Shown here in pieces: positions 22,948 to 30,805 of a stretch of DNA of 64,000 bases. Both the position numbers and the translations under genes were made by a program. The DNA is from Marinomonas ostreistagni (GTDB lineage: Bacteria > Pseudomonadota > Gammaproteobacteria > Pseudomonadales > Marinomonadaceae). The notes beneath the pieces are model-generated. The model ran no database searches. It had not been told where the DNA came from and worked only from the letters and a program-made list of their open reading frames with translations. Where the stretch lies: positions 62,001-126,000 of the forward strand of contig NZ_JAEMUH010000007.1 of the NCBI RefSeq assembly GCF_016461785.1, given 5' to 3'. Every line of letters begins with the position of its first letter. Within the stretch, counting starts at the first letter, position 1.

Positions 22948-23415
22948 ATGTCAGAAAAAGAAACCTTTGATCCGCTATACAGTGGCGGATTTCATGTCAA
23001 AACGCTTGAGGAAATCAAGAAAGAATTGGTGGATAATTTCCCTAACTCAGAAACCCGCCTTGAGCTTTATAATAAATTCGTATCTTTTGTTGACCTTCTC
23101 ATCAATAAATTACACTTTAAGCCCGATGCAATTTGGCTAGATGGATCATATACTACAGTTAAAGAAGATCCTGCCGATATTGACCTACTTGTTGTTTATG
23201 ACGCAGAACAAGTGAATAGTATGAGCCAAAGTGACATTGATGAATTCGGTAAGCTTCAGGCCACCCGCGCCTTCTCTCAGATATATAGTTGCGATGCATA
23301 CTTTACCCCAAGTCAAGATGTAAACAATCTATCTTACTGGCGTGGATGGTTCGGTTTTGACAGAAAAGACAATGTTAAAGGTATTGTTAAACTAACCATG
23401 GAGGAGTCTGTATGA
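22948..23415 (+). CDS. Nucleotidyltransferase-like protein (DUF6932 type)
   Basis: A 155-residue protein with a minimal nucleotidyltransferase core: WLDGSYTTVKEDPADIDLLVVYD, where GS and the D-x-D (DIDLL) are the beta-polymerase-fold motifs that bind the nucleotide and metal. It is shorter than a full transferase and matches the DUF6932 pattern. GAAAGGG precedes the ATG. It follows the repressor by 26 bases and overlaps the next gene by four, so the three genes probably share the lysogenic transcript. Such pairs are suspected of toxin-antitoxin or exclusion functions; this is inference. Confidence 0.75.
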   Translation: MSEKETFDPLYSGGFHVKTLEEIKKELVDNFPNSETRLELYNKFVSFVDLLINKLHFKPDAIWLDGSYTTVKEDPADIDLLVVYDAEQVNSMSQSDIDEFGKLQATRAFSQIYSCDAYFTPSQDVNNLSYWRGWFGFDRKDNVKGIVKLTMEESV

Positions 23416-24305
23416 GCACGCTTAGTAGACTCAACGGCGCACAAAGAGAACTAGCTAGGCTTGAAAAGCTATCTAATGGTAGCTTTGCAGACACTATTGC
23501 CATGCTTTCTTTCAAGCAACATGTAGAGGATCTACAGACCCAGGCACTTGCTGAGTTTAAAGATACTGACCTTCAATTCATTGATTTCAGACTAAGTGCT
23601 CCGCACCTTTCTGATGGCTCTGCACCGCTATCACTTGTAGCTAAGCTCACTAGCGCAACCAAAAAGCTTATACTTGAAACAGTATTACAGACAATTGATT
23701 TAGCTAAACATAAAAAAGGCTTATTCTCTGAACTTGAACGAGGCCTAGACCTACGTCTAAATGCAATCCAGCCCGGCTCATCGAAGCTCATTATCTCTGC
23801 AAAGGCCACCCCGGATCTCTTAGATCATAATGCTGCAACCAGCGCCCTTGAATCGATTTTCAGTCACATCGGCTCAGCCGATGAAATTAGCAAGCTTGGC
23901 TCGGGGCCTGCTCACGCTCTACTTGATATATTCAAAGCATCAGCACAAGAAAAAGCAGACCTTGAAATTGTATGGCGTACGCCACTAGGCAAAACCCGCC
24001 ACTGGAATGCAAGTAAAGATAGTCTAAGGGGTTTTATCAAAACCTTGAGCAAGATAGAAGACAGTCCAGCGGATCCAAAAGAGATTTTCGGCGCGATTTC
24101 TTTGATTTCGGAGAAGAAAATTGAACTAAAGGATGTATCTGGAGAAAAGGTAAGCATATTCATTGATGCTGACAAGGTTTCTGAGATTAAAAGATTAAGG
24201 CTAGGCGAGCACGCAAAACTAATTTGCTCGGCTCGTAAGAAAAGGTCGAAATCAAAACCTTACAAAATCGAACTTAAATTAGAAAGCATCTCAAGCATCG
24301 AATAA
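23412..24305 (+). CDS. Partner of the nucleotidyltransferase-like protein, unknown function
   Basis: A 297-residue protein that I do not recognise. The N-terminal half is helical (ELARLEKLSNGSFADTIAML, LILETVLQTIDLAKHKKG), the middle contains SGPAHALLDIFKAS, and the C-terminal 70 residues are beta-rich and basic (KKIELKDVSGEKVSIFIDAD, ending LKLESISSIE), reminiscent of a small nucleic-acid-binding barrel. The ATG overlaps the stop of the nucleotidyltransferase gene (ATGA), indicating coupled translation and a joint function. Confidence 0.7.
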   Translation: MSTLSRLNGAQRELARLEKLSNGSFADTIAMLSFKQHVEDLQTQALAEFKDTDLQFIDFRLSAPHLSDGSAPLSLVAKLTSATKKLILETVLQTIDLAKHKKGLFSELERGLDLRLNAIQPGSSKLIISAKATPDLLDHNAATSALESIFSHIGSADEISKLGSGPAHALLDIFKASAQEKADLEIVWRTPLGKTRHWNASKDSLRGFIKTLSKIEDSPADPKEIFGAISLISEKKIELKDVSGEKVSIFIDADKVSEIKRLRLGEHAKLICSARKKRSKSKPYKIELKLESISSIE

Positions 24306-24306
24306 C

Positions 24307-24453
24307 CTATGACGCCTCGCCTATATCAGAAACTAAATAGGCACTAAGCTCATCAATCCGAATCTCATACCACAACACCATGCCGACCTTGCCGTCGGCT
24401 TTGGCCGCTTCCATTAGCACTTTCAAGCGCGCAATTTCCTTTAACACATCCAT
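24307..24453 (-). CDS. Small convergent phage protein
   Basis: A 48-residue protein starting MDVLKEIARLKVLMEAAKAD, helical at the N-terminus and ending with YEIRIDELSAYLVSD. AGGTGG lies a few bases upstream of the ATG at 24453; an in-frame ATG 15 bases earlier has no such site. It faces the partner gene with one base between their stops. Codon pattern and the amphipathic helix support a real protein, but there is no known function. Confidence 0.5.
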   Translation of the reverse strand: MDVLKEIARLKVLMEAAKADGKVGMVLWYEIRIDELSAYLVSDIGEAS

Positions 24454-24526
24454 CTTTCCACCTACCATGGCGAATACAACCGCCAAGAAATGATGCAGAG
24501 CACATTACTTAAGTGCAAGCTAATTT

Positions 24527-24588
24527 GTAAAACTCTACACGATTAGCGTAAATGTCTACACGAAATGGAGTGAATGTGACATTTACAC
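24527..24588. promoter_or_regulatory. Repeat-rich operator upstream of the XRE gene
   Basis: Two 16-base near-identical direct repeats, GTAAAACTCTACACGA and GTAAATGTCTACACGA, exactly 21 bases apart (24527 and 24548), then an inverted copy, with GTAAATGTC (24548) paired to GACATTTAC (24578), and a central AATGT-G-ACATT palindrome. This is the arrangement of a multi-site operator for a dimeric HTH regulator. Confidence 0.55.
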
Positions 24589-24687
24589 TACCCGATAACT
24601 TTTCTTCACTTAATTCAAATGGTTATATACACGCCTTACTAATATTCTCTATTGCATATATCTAAACTAGCAGACCCCATATACTCC

Positions 24688-24996
24688 ATGCCTAAATCGT
24701 TCGGCCTACGCCTAAGAGCCGCACGGAATGCCAAAAACCTCTCACGGAAAGAGCTTGCAGAAATGATTCGATTCTCGGCTCATACAGTCAAAGCTTGGGA
24801 ACTAGGTCGTCATCAGCCCACCAAAACTATTGTCAAGAAATTAGAAAATGTCCTGCAGTGCTCATTGGCTCCTTGTGACTTAAATCAAATTGACGCCACT
24901 CTTGCCCAACTACGCGAAGCACTTCTCACCCTCCCCTCAGAAAAGCGAAACGCAGCCCTTTTAGCACTAGAAAACCTAGCAAAATCCTATCGTTAG
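24688..24996 (+). CDS. XRE-family HTH regulator
   Basis: A 102-residue protein with an N-terminal Xre/Cro-type HTH (residues about 5-60): SFGLRLRAARNAKNLSRKELAEMIRFSAHTVKAWELGRHQPTKTIVKKLENVL, then a C-terminal helical part (LAQLREALLTLPSEKRNAALLALENLAKS) for dimerisation. The ATG at 24688 is used; a TTG at 24652 is also in frame and neither has a clear ribosome site, so a leaderless transcript is possible. It lies between the immunity cassette and the LexA box and could be the Cro-like partner or a regulator of the left operon. Confidence 0.75.
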   Translation: MPKSFGLRLRAARNAKNLSRKELAEMIRFSAHTVKAWELGRHQPTKTIVKKLENVLQCSLAPCDLNQIDATLAQLREALLTLPSEKRNAALLALENLAKSYR

Positions 24997-25036
24997 ACTT
25001 CATTTACTTCGAATCATATCACTTATCGTAAACCAT

Positions 25037-25056
25037 TACTGTACATATATACAGTA
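25037..25056. promoter_or_regulatory. LexA (SOS) box
   Basis: TACTGTACATATATACAGTA, a near-perfect palindrome fitting the gammaproteobacterial CTGT-N8-ACAG consensus. A possible -10 (TATATA) lies inside it. It is 96 bases before the first gene of the left operon. Confidence 0.85.
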
Positions 25057-25086
25057 GTTTTGTTTTAGATTTCTTTGTCTTTTTTG

Positions 25087-25115
25087 TTGACGAAATATTA
25101 CTCTTGGAGTAATTT
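25087..25115 (+). promoter_or_regulatory. Promoter of the left operon with an internal palindrome
   Basis: TTGACG, 17 bases, TAATTT is a good sigma-70 promoter. Its spacer and -10 are overlaid by the perfect palindrome ATTACTC-TTG-GAGTAAT (25097-25113), a likely operator distinct from the LexA box upstream. Confidence 0.65.
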
Positions 25116-25151
25116 TTAAAAAACAACGTAATTCAGGCAAGAGGCCGAATC

Positions 25152-25598
25152 ATGCAAGACGCATTCAACATCACGTTTTACCCTTCTAATACTGCCCAGC
25201 TCGGCGCATACAAGACCGGCATTTTAGCCATGGTTGCCGAGGGCTTAACCAAACACCAGATAGCAGACAGCATCTTTCGATCTGTCCCAACAGTCGCCTT
25301 TCATCAAGTAGAAGCTCGCCAGTACTACGGCGCACGCACCTTGACCCAAGCCGTTGCTCGCGCAATAGCCTGTGGCGATATCCAGTTTCGTATCGATTCA
25401 GTCACCGAAAAAACACCAGCTCACAGCCGCCTTGCAGCCCTCGGCTTCATCACGCTTGCGCTGTTCACCACTGCAATCGATACGCCTTATGCATTCGACG
25501 CTGATCTTGATCTAGCGCGACACCACACCACCCGTGCCACACGCACGGTTAAAGTTCGCGGCAACCGCCGTGAGCAAACCGACTTCATCATTGGATAG
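25152..25598 (+). CDS. LuxR-type HTH protein with a hydrophobic C-terminal segment
   Basis: A 148-residue protein. Residues about 22-80 fit a LuxR-type HTH: ILAMVAEGLTKHQIADSIFRSVPTVAFHQVEARQYYGARTLTQAVARAIACG. This is followed by a hydrophobic stretch (LAALGFITLALFTTAI, about 93-108) that could anchor it in the membrane, and a basic tail. AAGAGG precedes the ATG. As first gene after a LexA box it is a candidate for the SOS-induced switch protein of the prophage; this is inference from position. Confidence 0.7.
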   Translation: MQDAFNITFYPSNTAQLGAYKTGILAMVAEGLTKHQIADSIFRSVPTVAFHQVEARQYYGARTLTQAVARAIACGDIQFRIDSVTEKTPAHSRLAALGFITLALFTTAIDTPYAFDADLDLARHHTTRATRTVKVRGNRREQTDFIIG

Positions 25599-25608
25599 GA
25601 GAAAAGTA

Positions 25609-25812
25609 ATGCACAACGGATTAATCCTAAGTCGCACAAAGGACGAAGGCATCACCATCAAAGTGCCACCTTCGACAACAGAAACCACCGTGCACGTAAC
25701 CACGCTGTCATGCACACATTCACGTACGCGCCTGCACATCGCAGCACCGCGCGACACCAGCATCGTCCGTGACGAGTTATTGAAAATCTCAAAGGAAGGA
25801 GACGCCGCATGA
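25609..25812 (+). CDS. CsrA/RsmA-like RNA-binding protein
   Basis: A 67-residue protein aligning with CsrA: LILSRTKDEGITI matches the N-terminal LxLxRxxGExIxI, TTVHVTTLSCTHSRTRLHIAAPRDTSIVRDEL matches the remaining strands and the APxxVxVxRxE helix start. CsrA dimers bind GGA motifs in mRNA leaders and change translation. The conserved N-terminal Arg and the VxRDE region are retained. The family length is 55-75. AGGAG lies eight bases upstream of the ATG. The next gene overlaps it by four bases. Confidence 0.7.
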   Translation: MHNGLILSRTKDEGITIKVPPSTTETTVHVTTLSCTHSRTRLHIAAPRDTSIVRDELLKISKEGDAA

Positions 25813-26141
25813 GCGAAGTAAAAACATTCAGCCAAACGCTTTACCCAGGCAAAGCACTGATCGTGCTAAACGGTGAACACAACCCATTGTTTCGTCTAGC
25901 CCACGTTAGTCACGAACTGACTCAGCATGGCAACAGCTACACAGTGGAAATCAGCTCCGTGAACGCAGGCAAGCACCGCCGCACCCGCCTGCAGGGTGAA
26001 ACCATGCAGCTTGGGCAGATGCTGATTCGATTCGAGCCAAGCACCAACCACCCTAAAGCCGCGAAACTGGTGTTTGTGGAGAAGCCAAGCTCTTTCCACG
26101 TACTGCCAGACGCAGACCTTAAAAAAGCCGTAGGAATGTAA
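25809..26141 (+). CDS. Small left-operon protein, unknown function
   Basis: A 110-residue basic protein, probably beta-rich (GKALIVLNGEHNPLFRLAHV, NSYTVEISSVN, QMLIRFEPS). I do not recognise a family. It overlaps the CsrA-like gene by four bases, so the two are translated together, and AAGGAG precedes its ATG. No signal peptide or membrane segment. Confidence 0.65.
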   Translation: MSEVKTFSQTLYPGKALIVLNGEHNPLFRLAHVSHELTQHGNSYTVEISSVNAGKHRRTRLQGETMQLGQMLIRFEPSTNHPKAAKLVFVEKPSSFHVLPDADLKKAVGM

Positions 26142-26152
26142 GGAGACAGACC

Positions 26153-26905
26153 ATGACAACTGAAAACCAAGAATTCACACCAATGACGAACCCAGCAACG
26201 GACACTGCACAGGATATGTTTACAACTGTCCTACATGAACGCCTAGCCTCTGGAGCGCTAGAGCAAGCGATCACTAAGCGAGTTGATAAGCTGATTGAGG
26301 AAACCGCAGACGATCTATTTCGCTCATACGGCGAAGTCGGCAAGGCACTAAAAGAAAAGCTTTCGGCTTCCATCATGCCGCAGATTGAGAGCCTTGAAGA
26401 CCTGCCTGTTTACCATGATTTCGTTATGAACCGTTTGAAGCTGGCGGCACAGAATTTTTACGACACCCGCCTAGCTGATGTTGTCGATGCCGAGCTAAAG
26501 GAAATCATGACCGAGCTGCCAGAGGAAATCACCATGTCGTGGCTGGTTAAACAGGTCGTTAAAAGTGCTCGCTCATACGATGAAGAGCCAGAAGGCGAAA
26601 TCACGCTAATTATCGAAGATATGTTTGATTGGACAGATACAAGCAAGAAAGTCTACATCAGCAAAGAAGAAAGCGCTGATCGCCGCGCCTGCGATCTTGA
26701 GCTTCATCTCAGCTTAGATAAAGAGTCTGGCAAATGGAAAATTCTTGGCATTCGATCGGACGGCGAAACAGAACCAAGACTTTGCGCTGGCCCACTCTAC
26801 AGCTTTGAAAAAATGCTTTTCAACGTCTACGCAATGAAAGGCCTAATCGACCTGGATCAAGGCTCTGATGCTGATGATTACGAAACTAGCTGGAGCGAAT
26901 ACTAA
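26153..26905 (+). CDS. Acidic left-operon protein, unknown function
   Basis: A 250-residue, strongly acidic protein without a known domain. The first 140 residues look helical ([39 protein letters not shown]), the remainder mixed ([20 protein letters not shown]). Its stop shares a base with the start of the RdgC-FtsK gene (TAATG), so the two products may act together. Acidic proteins in recombination modules sometimes act as DNA mimics or single-strand-binding partners, which is speculation here. Confidence 0.65.
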   Translation: MTTENQEFTPMTNPATDTAQDMFTTVLHERLASGALEQAITKRVDKLIEETADDLFRSYGEVGKALKEKLSASIMPQIESLEDLPVYHDFVMNRLKLAAQNFYDTRLADVVDAELKEIMTELPEEITMSWLVKQVVKSARSYDEEPEGEITLIIEDMFDWTDTSKKVYISKEESADRRACDLELHLSLDKESGKWKILGIRSDGETEPRLCAGPLYSFEKMLFNVYAMKGLIDLDQGSDADDYETSWSEY

Positions 26906-28059
26906 TGTGGCCTAAAACTCTACAAATATTCCAGCTCAAAGAAGCCGCTGCCATCGACTTTGCGACGATCGAGCAGGCTTTAAAAGACCACCCGCTACGC
27001 GAGTGCGGCGCAAATGATGAGTTCACATTCGGCTCGTTGCCGCTTGCTCGCAACTCGGAGTGCTGGGCGATCGTAAGCAACGACTGCATGATGATCCGCT
27101 TCGGCAAAGAAGAGAAAGTGTTGCCCTCTTCTGTCGTGCGTGAAGCGCTAGACACCAAGATCGCAGAGATCGAAGTAGTAGAAGGCCGCAAAGTGGGCCG
27201 CAAGGAAAAAGCCGACATCAAAGAAGAGCTTATCTTTACTCTGCGCCCTAAAGCATTCGCCAAGCGCACAGACGTATGGCTAATGATCGATAAGAAAGCA
27301 GGCCTTTTGGTGCTCAACACCACCAACGCAGGCATGACCGAGCAGTCATTCAAACATCTGCAAACCATGCTTGGATCATTCCCAATGGTACCACTGCAGG
27401 CGCAAGTATCACCGGCGGGCATCATGACCGACTGGCTAATGAAAAACGATCTGCCAGCCAACCTAGAAACAGGCGCTGAGTGTGAAGTAGTGGACCACAG
27501 CGAAGACAAAGCCAAAGCGCGCTTTAAAAACCTTGAGCCACTAAGCGAAGACGTGACACGCCACCTAGAGCAAGGCATGCAAGTGAAGTCCCTGGCACTG
27601 CGTTACACCGACAAACTGTCATTCGTGCTTAACGATGACCTGACGCTTAAAAGCATCAAGTGGGACGACACCCTAAAAGAAGCAGCTTTCAACGACTCCC
27701 AAGGCGGCGCGATGTCCGACATGGACGCAAACTTTGCACTGGCATCACTCACCATCCGCGAACTCTTCACCGAGCACATGGCGAAATGGTTTGAGATTGA
27801 AATGGATATTTCTGACAAAGCTACAGAATACGATGCCACTGAAAACGAAGAGCTTTACTTTGATCCGCTTTACCAAGAGGCCAAGAAATTCGTTATTGAG
27901 TCTCGCAATGCATCCACGGCAAACCTGCAAAGGCGCCTACAAATTGGATACAACCGAGCATCTCACTTGATCGCAGAAATGGAGCAAAAAGGCGTGGTAG
28001 GCCCCATGAGCTATAACGGCTTAAGAGAAGTACTGATAGGAAAGGAGCAAGCGGCATGA
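26905..28059 (+). CDS. rdgC: RdgC fused to an FtsK gamma domain
   Basis: A 384-residue protein. Residues 1-300 match RdgC, the ring-shaped DNA-binding protein that limits RecA: it begins [11 protein letters not shown] and continues with [29 protein letters not shown] and [12 protein letters not shown]. coli RdgC has 303 residues. Residues about 319-380 match the FtsK gamma winged helix: [55 protein letters not shown]. That domain reads KOPS sites and activates XerD in FtsK. No FtsK motor is present. It lies in the recombination-arm position of the phage. Confidence 0.88.
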   Translation: MWPKTLQIFQLKEAAAIDFATIEQALKDHPLRECGANDEFTFGSLPLARNSECWAIVSNDCMMIRFGKEEKVLPSSVVREALDTKIAEIEVVEGRKVGRKEKADIKEELIFTLRPKAFAKRTDVWLMIDKKAGLLVLNTTNAGMTEQSFKHLQTMLGSFPMVPLQAQVSPAGIMTDWLMKNDLPANLETGAECEVVDHSEDKAKARFKNLEPLSEDVTRHLEQGMQVKSLALRYTDKLSFVLNDDLTLKSIKWDDTLKEAAFNDSQGGAMSDMDANFALASLTIRELFTEHMAKWFEIEMDISDKATEYDATENEELYFDPLYQEAKKFVIESRNASTANLQRRLQIGYNRASHLIAEMEQKGVVGPMSYNGLREVLIGKEQAA

Positions 28060-28286
28060 GCACTTTGAACCTAAATCAATACAACTGGAACCGCACCATG
28101 ATTGCTGGCCACGACGGTTACAGCAACCCTATCCATGTTGGCGAACTGGTATCAGCGCTTGAGGGCAATCAGTTTTCACTCGAAGCCGCTGCCGCCACGA
28201 TCCGCCAGCAAGCAAAACAGATCGCAGAGCTAGAAGCAGGACTTAACCACGCCCTAGCCCGTTTAAATGAAAAGACCGCAGCATAA
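28056..28286 (+). CDS. Small left-operon protein, unknown function
   Basis: A 76-residue protein with an N-terminal [29 protein letters not shown] segment and a helical, Gln/Ala-rich C-terminus ([27 protein letters not shown]) that has coiled-coil character. Its ATG overlaps the rdgC stop. No family known to me. Confidence 0.6.
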   Translation: MSTLNLNQYNWNRTMIAGHDGYSNPIHVGELVSALEGNQFSLEAAAATIRQQAKQIAELEAGLNHALARLNEKTAA

Positions 28287-28296
28287 GGAGGAAGCC

Positions 28297-28779
28297 ATGG
28301 CAGTAAGAAACAAAAAAACAAACGCAGAGCTGGCGACTGAGGTGCCAGCGTTGATTGAGCAAGGACTTGGTCTTTTCGAAGCATCCCGCGCACTCCACGT
28401 GGGCATGCCCCGTTTTAAGGACATTGCAACGAAACAACAGATTGAAGAACTTAAGAAAAATGGTGCGAAGCGAATTGAGGAGATCAAAGCAGAGTCTGAA
28501 AAACGCATAAAAGCAGCTTTATCCGAAGCAGTAAAACTTGGCTACGGGCTGACAAAAGCCAGGAAGCACAGCGGTGCAGTTAGCGAAAAGTTTTACGATC
28601 TGGCAACTCCTGAACAGATTGAGGCATTCAAACGGAACAGCAAGAAAGCCACGGGAAAAAGTACAGAAATACCTGTGCGTCAAGAGGGAATTATCGTAAT
28701 CACTGACCAATCCATCGCGCGAGCGGTCATGCAAGACATCATCGCCAACCACCCAGCGATCGGGAGGCACCATGTCTGA
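28297..28779 (+). CDS. Left-operon protein with duplicated helical motif
   Basis: A 160-residue protein. Two similar segments occur: PALIEQGLGLFEASRALHVGMPRFKDIATKQQIEELKKN and EAVKLGYGLTKARKHSGAVSEKFYDLATPEQIEAFKRN, each a helix-turn-helix-like unit ending in an IATxxQIExxK/F motif, so an internal duplication is likely. A DNA-binding role is plausible. The ATG at 28297 with AAGGAGG upstream is the start. Confidence 0.65.
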   Translation: MAVRNKKTNAELATEVPALIEQGLGLFEASRALHVGMPRFKDIATKQQIEELKKNGAKRIEEIKAESEKRIKAALSEAVKLGYGLTKARKHSGAVSEKFYDLATPEQIEAFKRNSKKATGKSTEIPVRQEGIIVITDQSIARAVMQDIIANHPAIGRHHV

Positions 28780-28822
28780 AGCATTAGACGTTAGCAGTTG
28801 AAGCACTGAAGGGAGAGAAAGA

Positions 28823-29368
28823 ATGACACTACAACGCGACTTAGAGCTTTGGCAACAAACGGGCAACAGCACCTACGCGCGCAACATCGCCAACCACTTA
28901 GTGAACGTGCTCGACCAGGGCAAATACCAACACATCGAAAAGATCAAAGATGTGACCGTTGGCCACGGATCAGGCGCACCGATTAAAAGCGGCCTGCTTT
29001 GGGCAGTGATCGACAACACAAAAGCCAAGAACGAAGTGCTACATGAAGAAAATGAGCTGCTAAAAGCAGAGGTCGAACGCCAGAAAGCCTCATTCAATAG
29101 TTTGATGGCTGGGAAAGTGTATGGACTGCTAGGGCATATCGAAAAAGGCGCCGCTGATGGAGTAGAGGAATTCGTGAACACCATGATCGGCGCGCTTGAG
29201 AGCGGCTTTGTTGAAGAGGGGCCAATCACACTAGCTGAGATCTACCTGTTTATGCAATGCCACATCAAAGACAACTATGGCCGTGAAACTGAATCATTAA
29301 AAACCAAATGGGGCAAAGAAGTAGCGGAACTATGCGCGATCGGAATGAAAGAAGGAGAGAGAGCATGA
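28823..29368 (+). CDS. Left-operon protein, unknown function
   Basis: A 181-residue protein with a central coiled coil (NTKAKNEVLHEENELLKAEVERQKASFNS) between two globular parts, the second of which contains NTMIGALESGFVEEGPITLAEIYLF. No recognised domain. GGAGAGA precedes the ATG. Its last codons overlap the excisionase-like gene by four bases, so it belongs to the same transcript. Confidence 0.6.
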   Translation: MTLQRDLELWQQTGNSTYARNIANHLVNVLDQGKYQHIEKIKDVTVGHGSGAPIKSGLLWAVIDNTKAKNEVLHEENELLKAEVERQKASFNSLMAGKVYGLLGHIEKGAADGVEEFVNTMIGALESGFVEEGPITLAEIYLFMQCHIKDNYGRETESLKTKWGKEVAELCAIGMKEGERA

Positions 29369-29622
29369 GCGAGCAAACACTAACAACAGCACCAAGCATG
29401 GTCGATGTATTCGCAGCAGCAGGCGCACCGACTAAGTTTTTTAACGGTAGTCAGCTACAAAAACGCTATGGCATTAGTTCATCAACTTTTCACCGTTGGC
29501 GTCAAAACGATTGCCCACACAAATTGCCAGAGCCGCGCTTTGGTGAAGGCAAGAGTGCGCGGTGGGCGTTAGAAGACATCGTCGAATGGGAAAACGCTAA
29601 GAAACAAGCTCACGTAGCTTAA
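29365..29622 (+). CDS. AlpA/MerR-type excisionase-like protein
   Basis: An 85-residue protein with an AlpA-like winged-helix: FNGSQLQKRYGISSSTFHRWRQNDCPHKLPEPRFGEGKSARWALEDIVEWENAKK. Proteins of this family bind near attachment sites and switch integrases to excision. The start at 29365 overlaps the preceding stop and has GGAG a few bases upstream. It ends 26 bases inside the convergent integrase gene, so its expression may interfere with int transcription. Confidence 0.8.
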   Translation: MSEQTLTTAPSMVDVFAAAGAPTKFFNGSQLQKRYGISSSTFHRWRQNDCPHKLPEPRFGEGKSARWALEDIVEWENAKKQAHVA

Positions 29623-30805
29623 TCATCCATGCTGCGTATAGCTCTCTTTGCTCATCCAAATAATCGTAGTAGTCATAAGTCTGCCACATGGCAGGCAGAG
29701 CATGACCCAAAGCAATCTCTGCTATGTGAGGCGGCGCAAGTTGCGACCAACGCGACCGCGCCGTCGAGCGCAGATCATGTATTGTCCAGTGATCTACCTC
29801 TTGGGCCAATCGCCGCTTGATCCATTGATTAATGTTGAGGTTAATGCCTAGATGACTTCGATCCGATGTCGGCTCATCCACTCCCCTTTTTGGAAACATA
29901 TATTTGTAATGCGGCGGGCTCATCATCAAGCCCTGTTTTATAAGCTCGGCCATTTCTGGAAGGATTGGTCGCTTTAGAGGCTTACCTGTTTTAGCACCGG
30001 TCTTATGGTTCTCCGGGGGAATGGTCCACACATTGTTATGCAAATCAAAGTGTGACTTTTCAGCCAAGCGCAACTCACCAACACGACCACCCCACATTAG
30101 CAGCAACTGCAGCATCACTGTATTTCTGGGCGACAGATTGCTCTTCAATATGGCTTGCCATACTAACTTCAACTCACGGTCGTCCAGGCTACGCACCCCA
30201 ACCTTTCGCTTGATACGTAGATCAAACTTAGCTGATATGTCTGAAACAGGGTTAACGGTAACTCGACGCATACGAATGCCCCAAGCATACATCTGACTCA
30301 CAGCACTCAATAAACGCTCAGAGATAGACGGTACAGTCAAAGCCAATGCCTCAAACAGCGCTACCCAATGATGAGTTAAAACGGCATCCGCAGAAAGCTT
30401 GCCCACTTTTGGAAAGACATGCAGGCTCATAGAGGCAAGAACTTGATCCGCACTCTTTTTGTGATGCGATGCAAACTTATTGTGGTAATCAGTGTAAAGC
30501 TGCTCAACAGTATTCTCAGGGGCATCCCCTAAACGCTGATATAACAATGCCTGCTTTGGGTCCCTACCTTCGGCCAGATCAGCACGCAGATCAGCATGAA
30601 TTTCACGGGCCCGCTTTAGAGATATGCCAGGATAAGGCCCAATGTCCAAACGACGTTGCTTGCCATCAAAACGGTATCGATACTGAAAAACCAGCTTACC
30701 TTTCGCCGACGCACGCACCCCCAGACCGTCCCGATCCGAGAACACCTCGACACCATCACGCTCACGGCCATCATTCGCCTTGAGCCACGCATTAGAAATC
30801 GCCAT
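29597..30805 (-). CDS. int: Prophage integrase, tyrosine recombinase
   Basis: A 402-residue integrase with an N-terminal DUF4102-like arm-binding domain (DRDGLGVRASAKGKLVFQYRYRFDGKQRRLDIGPYPGISLKRAREI), a core-binding domain and a catalytic domain: Arg in GGRVGELRL, HDLRSTARSRW with His and Arg, GHALPAMWQTYDYYDY with the second His and the Tyr nucleophile. The P4 type. The ATG at 30805 is used. It lies at the right end of the element and convergent to the excisionase, consistent with integration and excision of the prophage. Confidence 0.93.
   Translation of the reverse strand: MAISNAWLKANDGRERDGVEVFSDRDGLGVRASAKGKLVFQYRYRFDGKQRRLDIGPYPGISLKRAREIHADLRADLAEGRDPKQALLYQRLGDAPENTVEQLYTDYHNKFASHHKKSADQVLASMSLHVFPKVGKLSADAVLTHHWVALFEALALTVPSISERLLSAVSQMYAWGIRMRRVTVNPVSDISAKFDLRIKRKVGVRSLDDRELKLVWQAILKSNLSPRNTVMLQLLLMWGGRVGELRLAEKSHFDLHNNVWTIPPENHKTGAKTGKPLKRPILPEMAELIKQGLMMSPPHYKYMFPKRGVDEPTSDRSHLGINLNINQWIKRRLAQEVDHWTIHDLRSTARSRWSQLAPPHIAEIALGHALPAMWQTYDYYDYLDEQRELYAAWMIKLRELVS

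Noticed and set aside
28772-28801. Nine-codon ORF after the duplicated-motif gene
   Set aside because: Too short to support; it fits a chance ATG between two genes of the operon.
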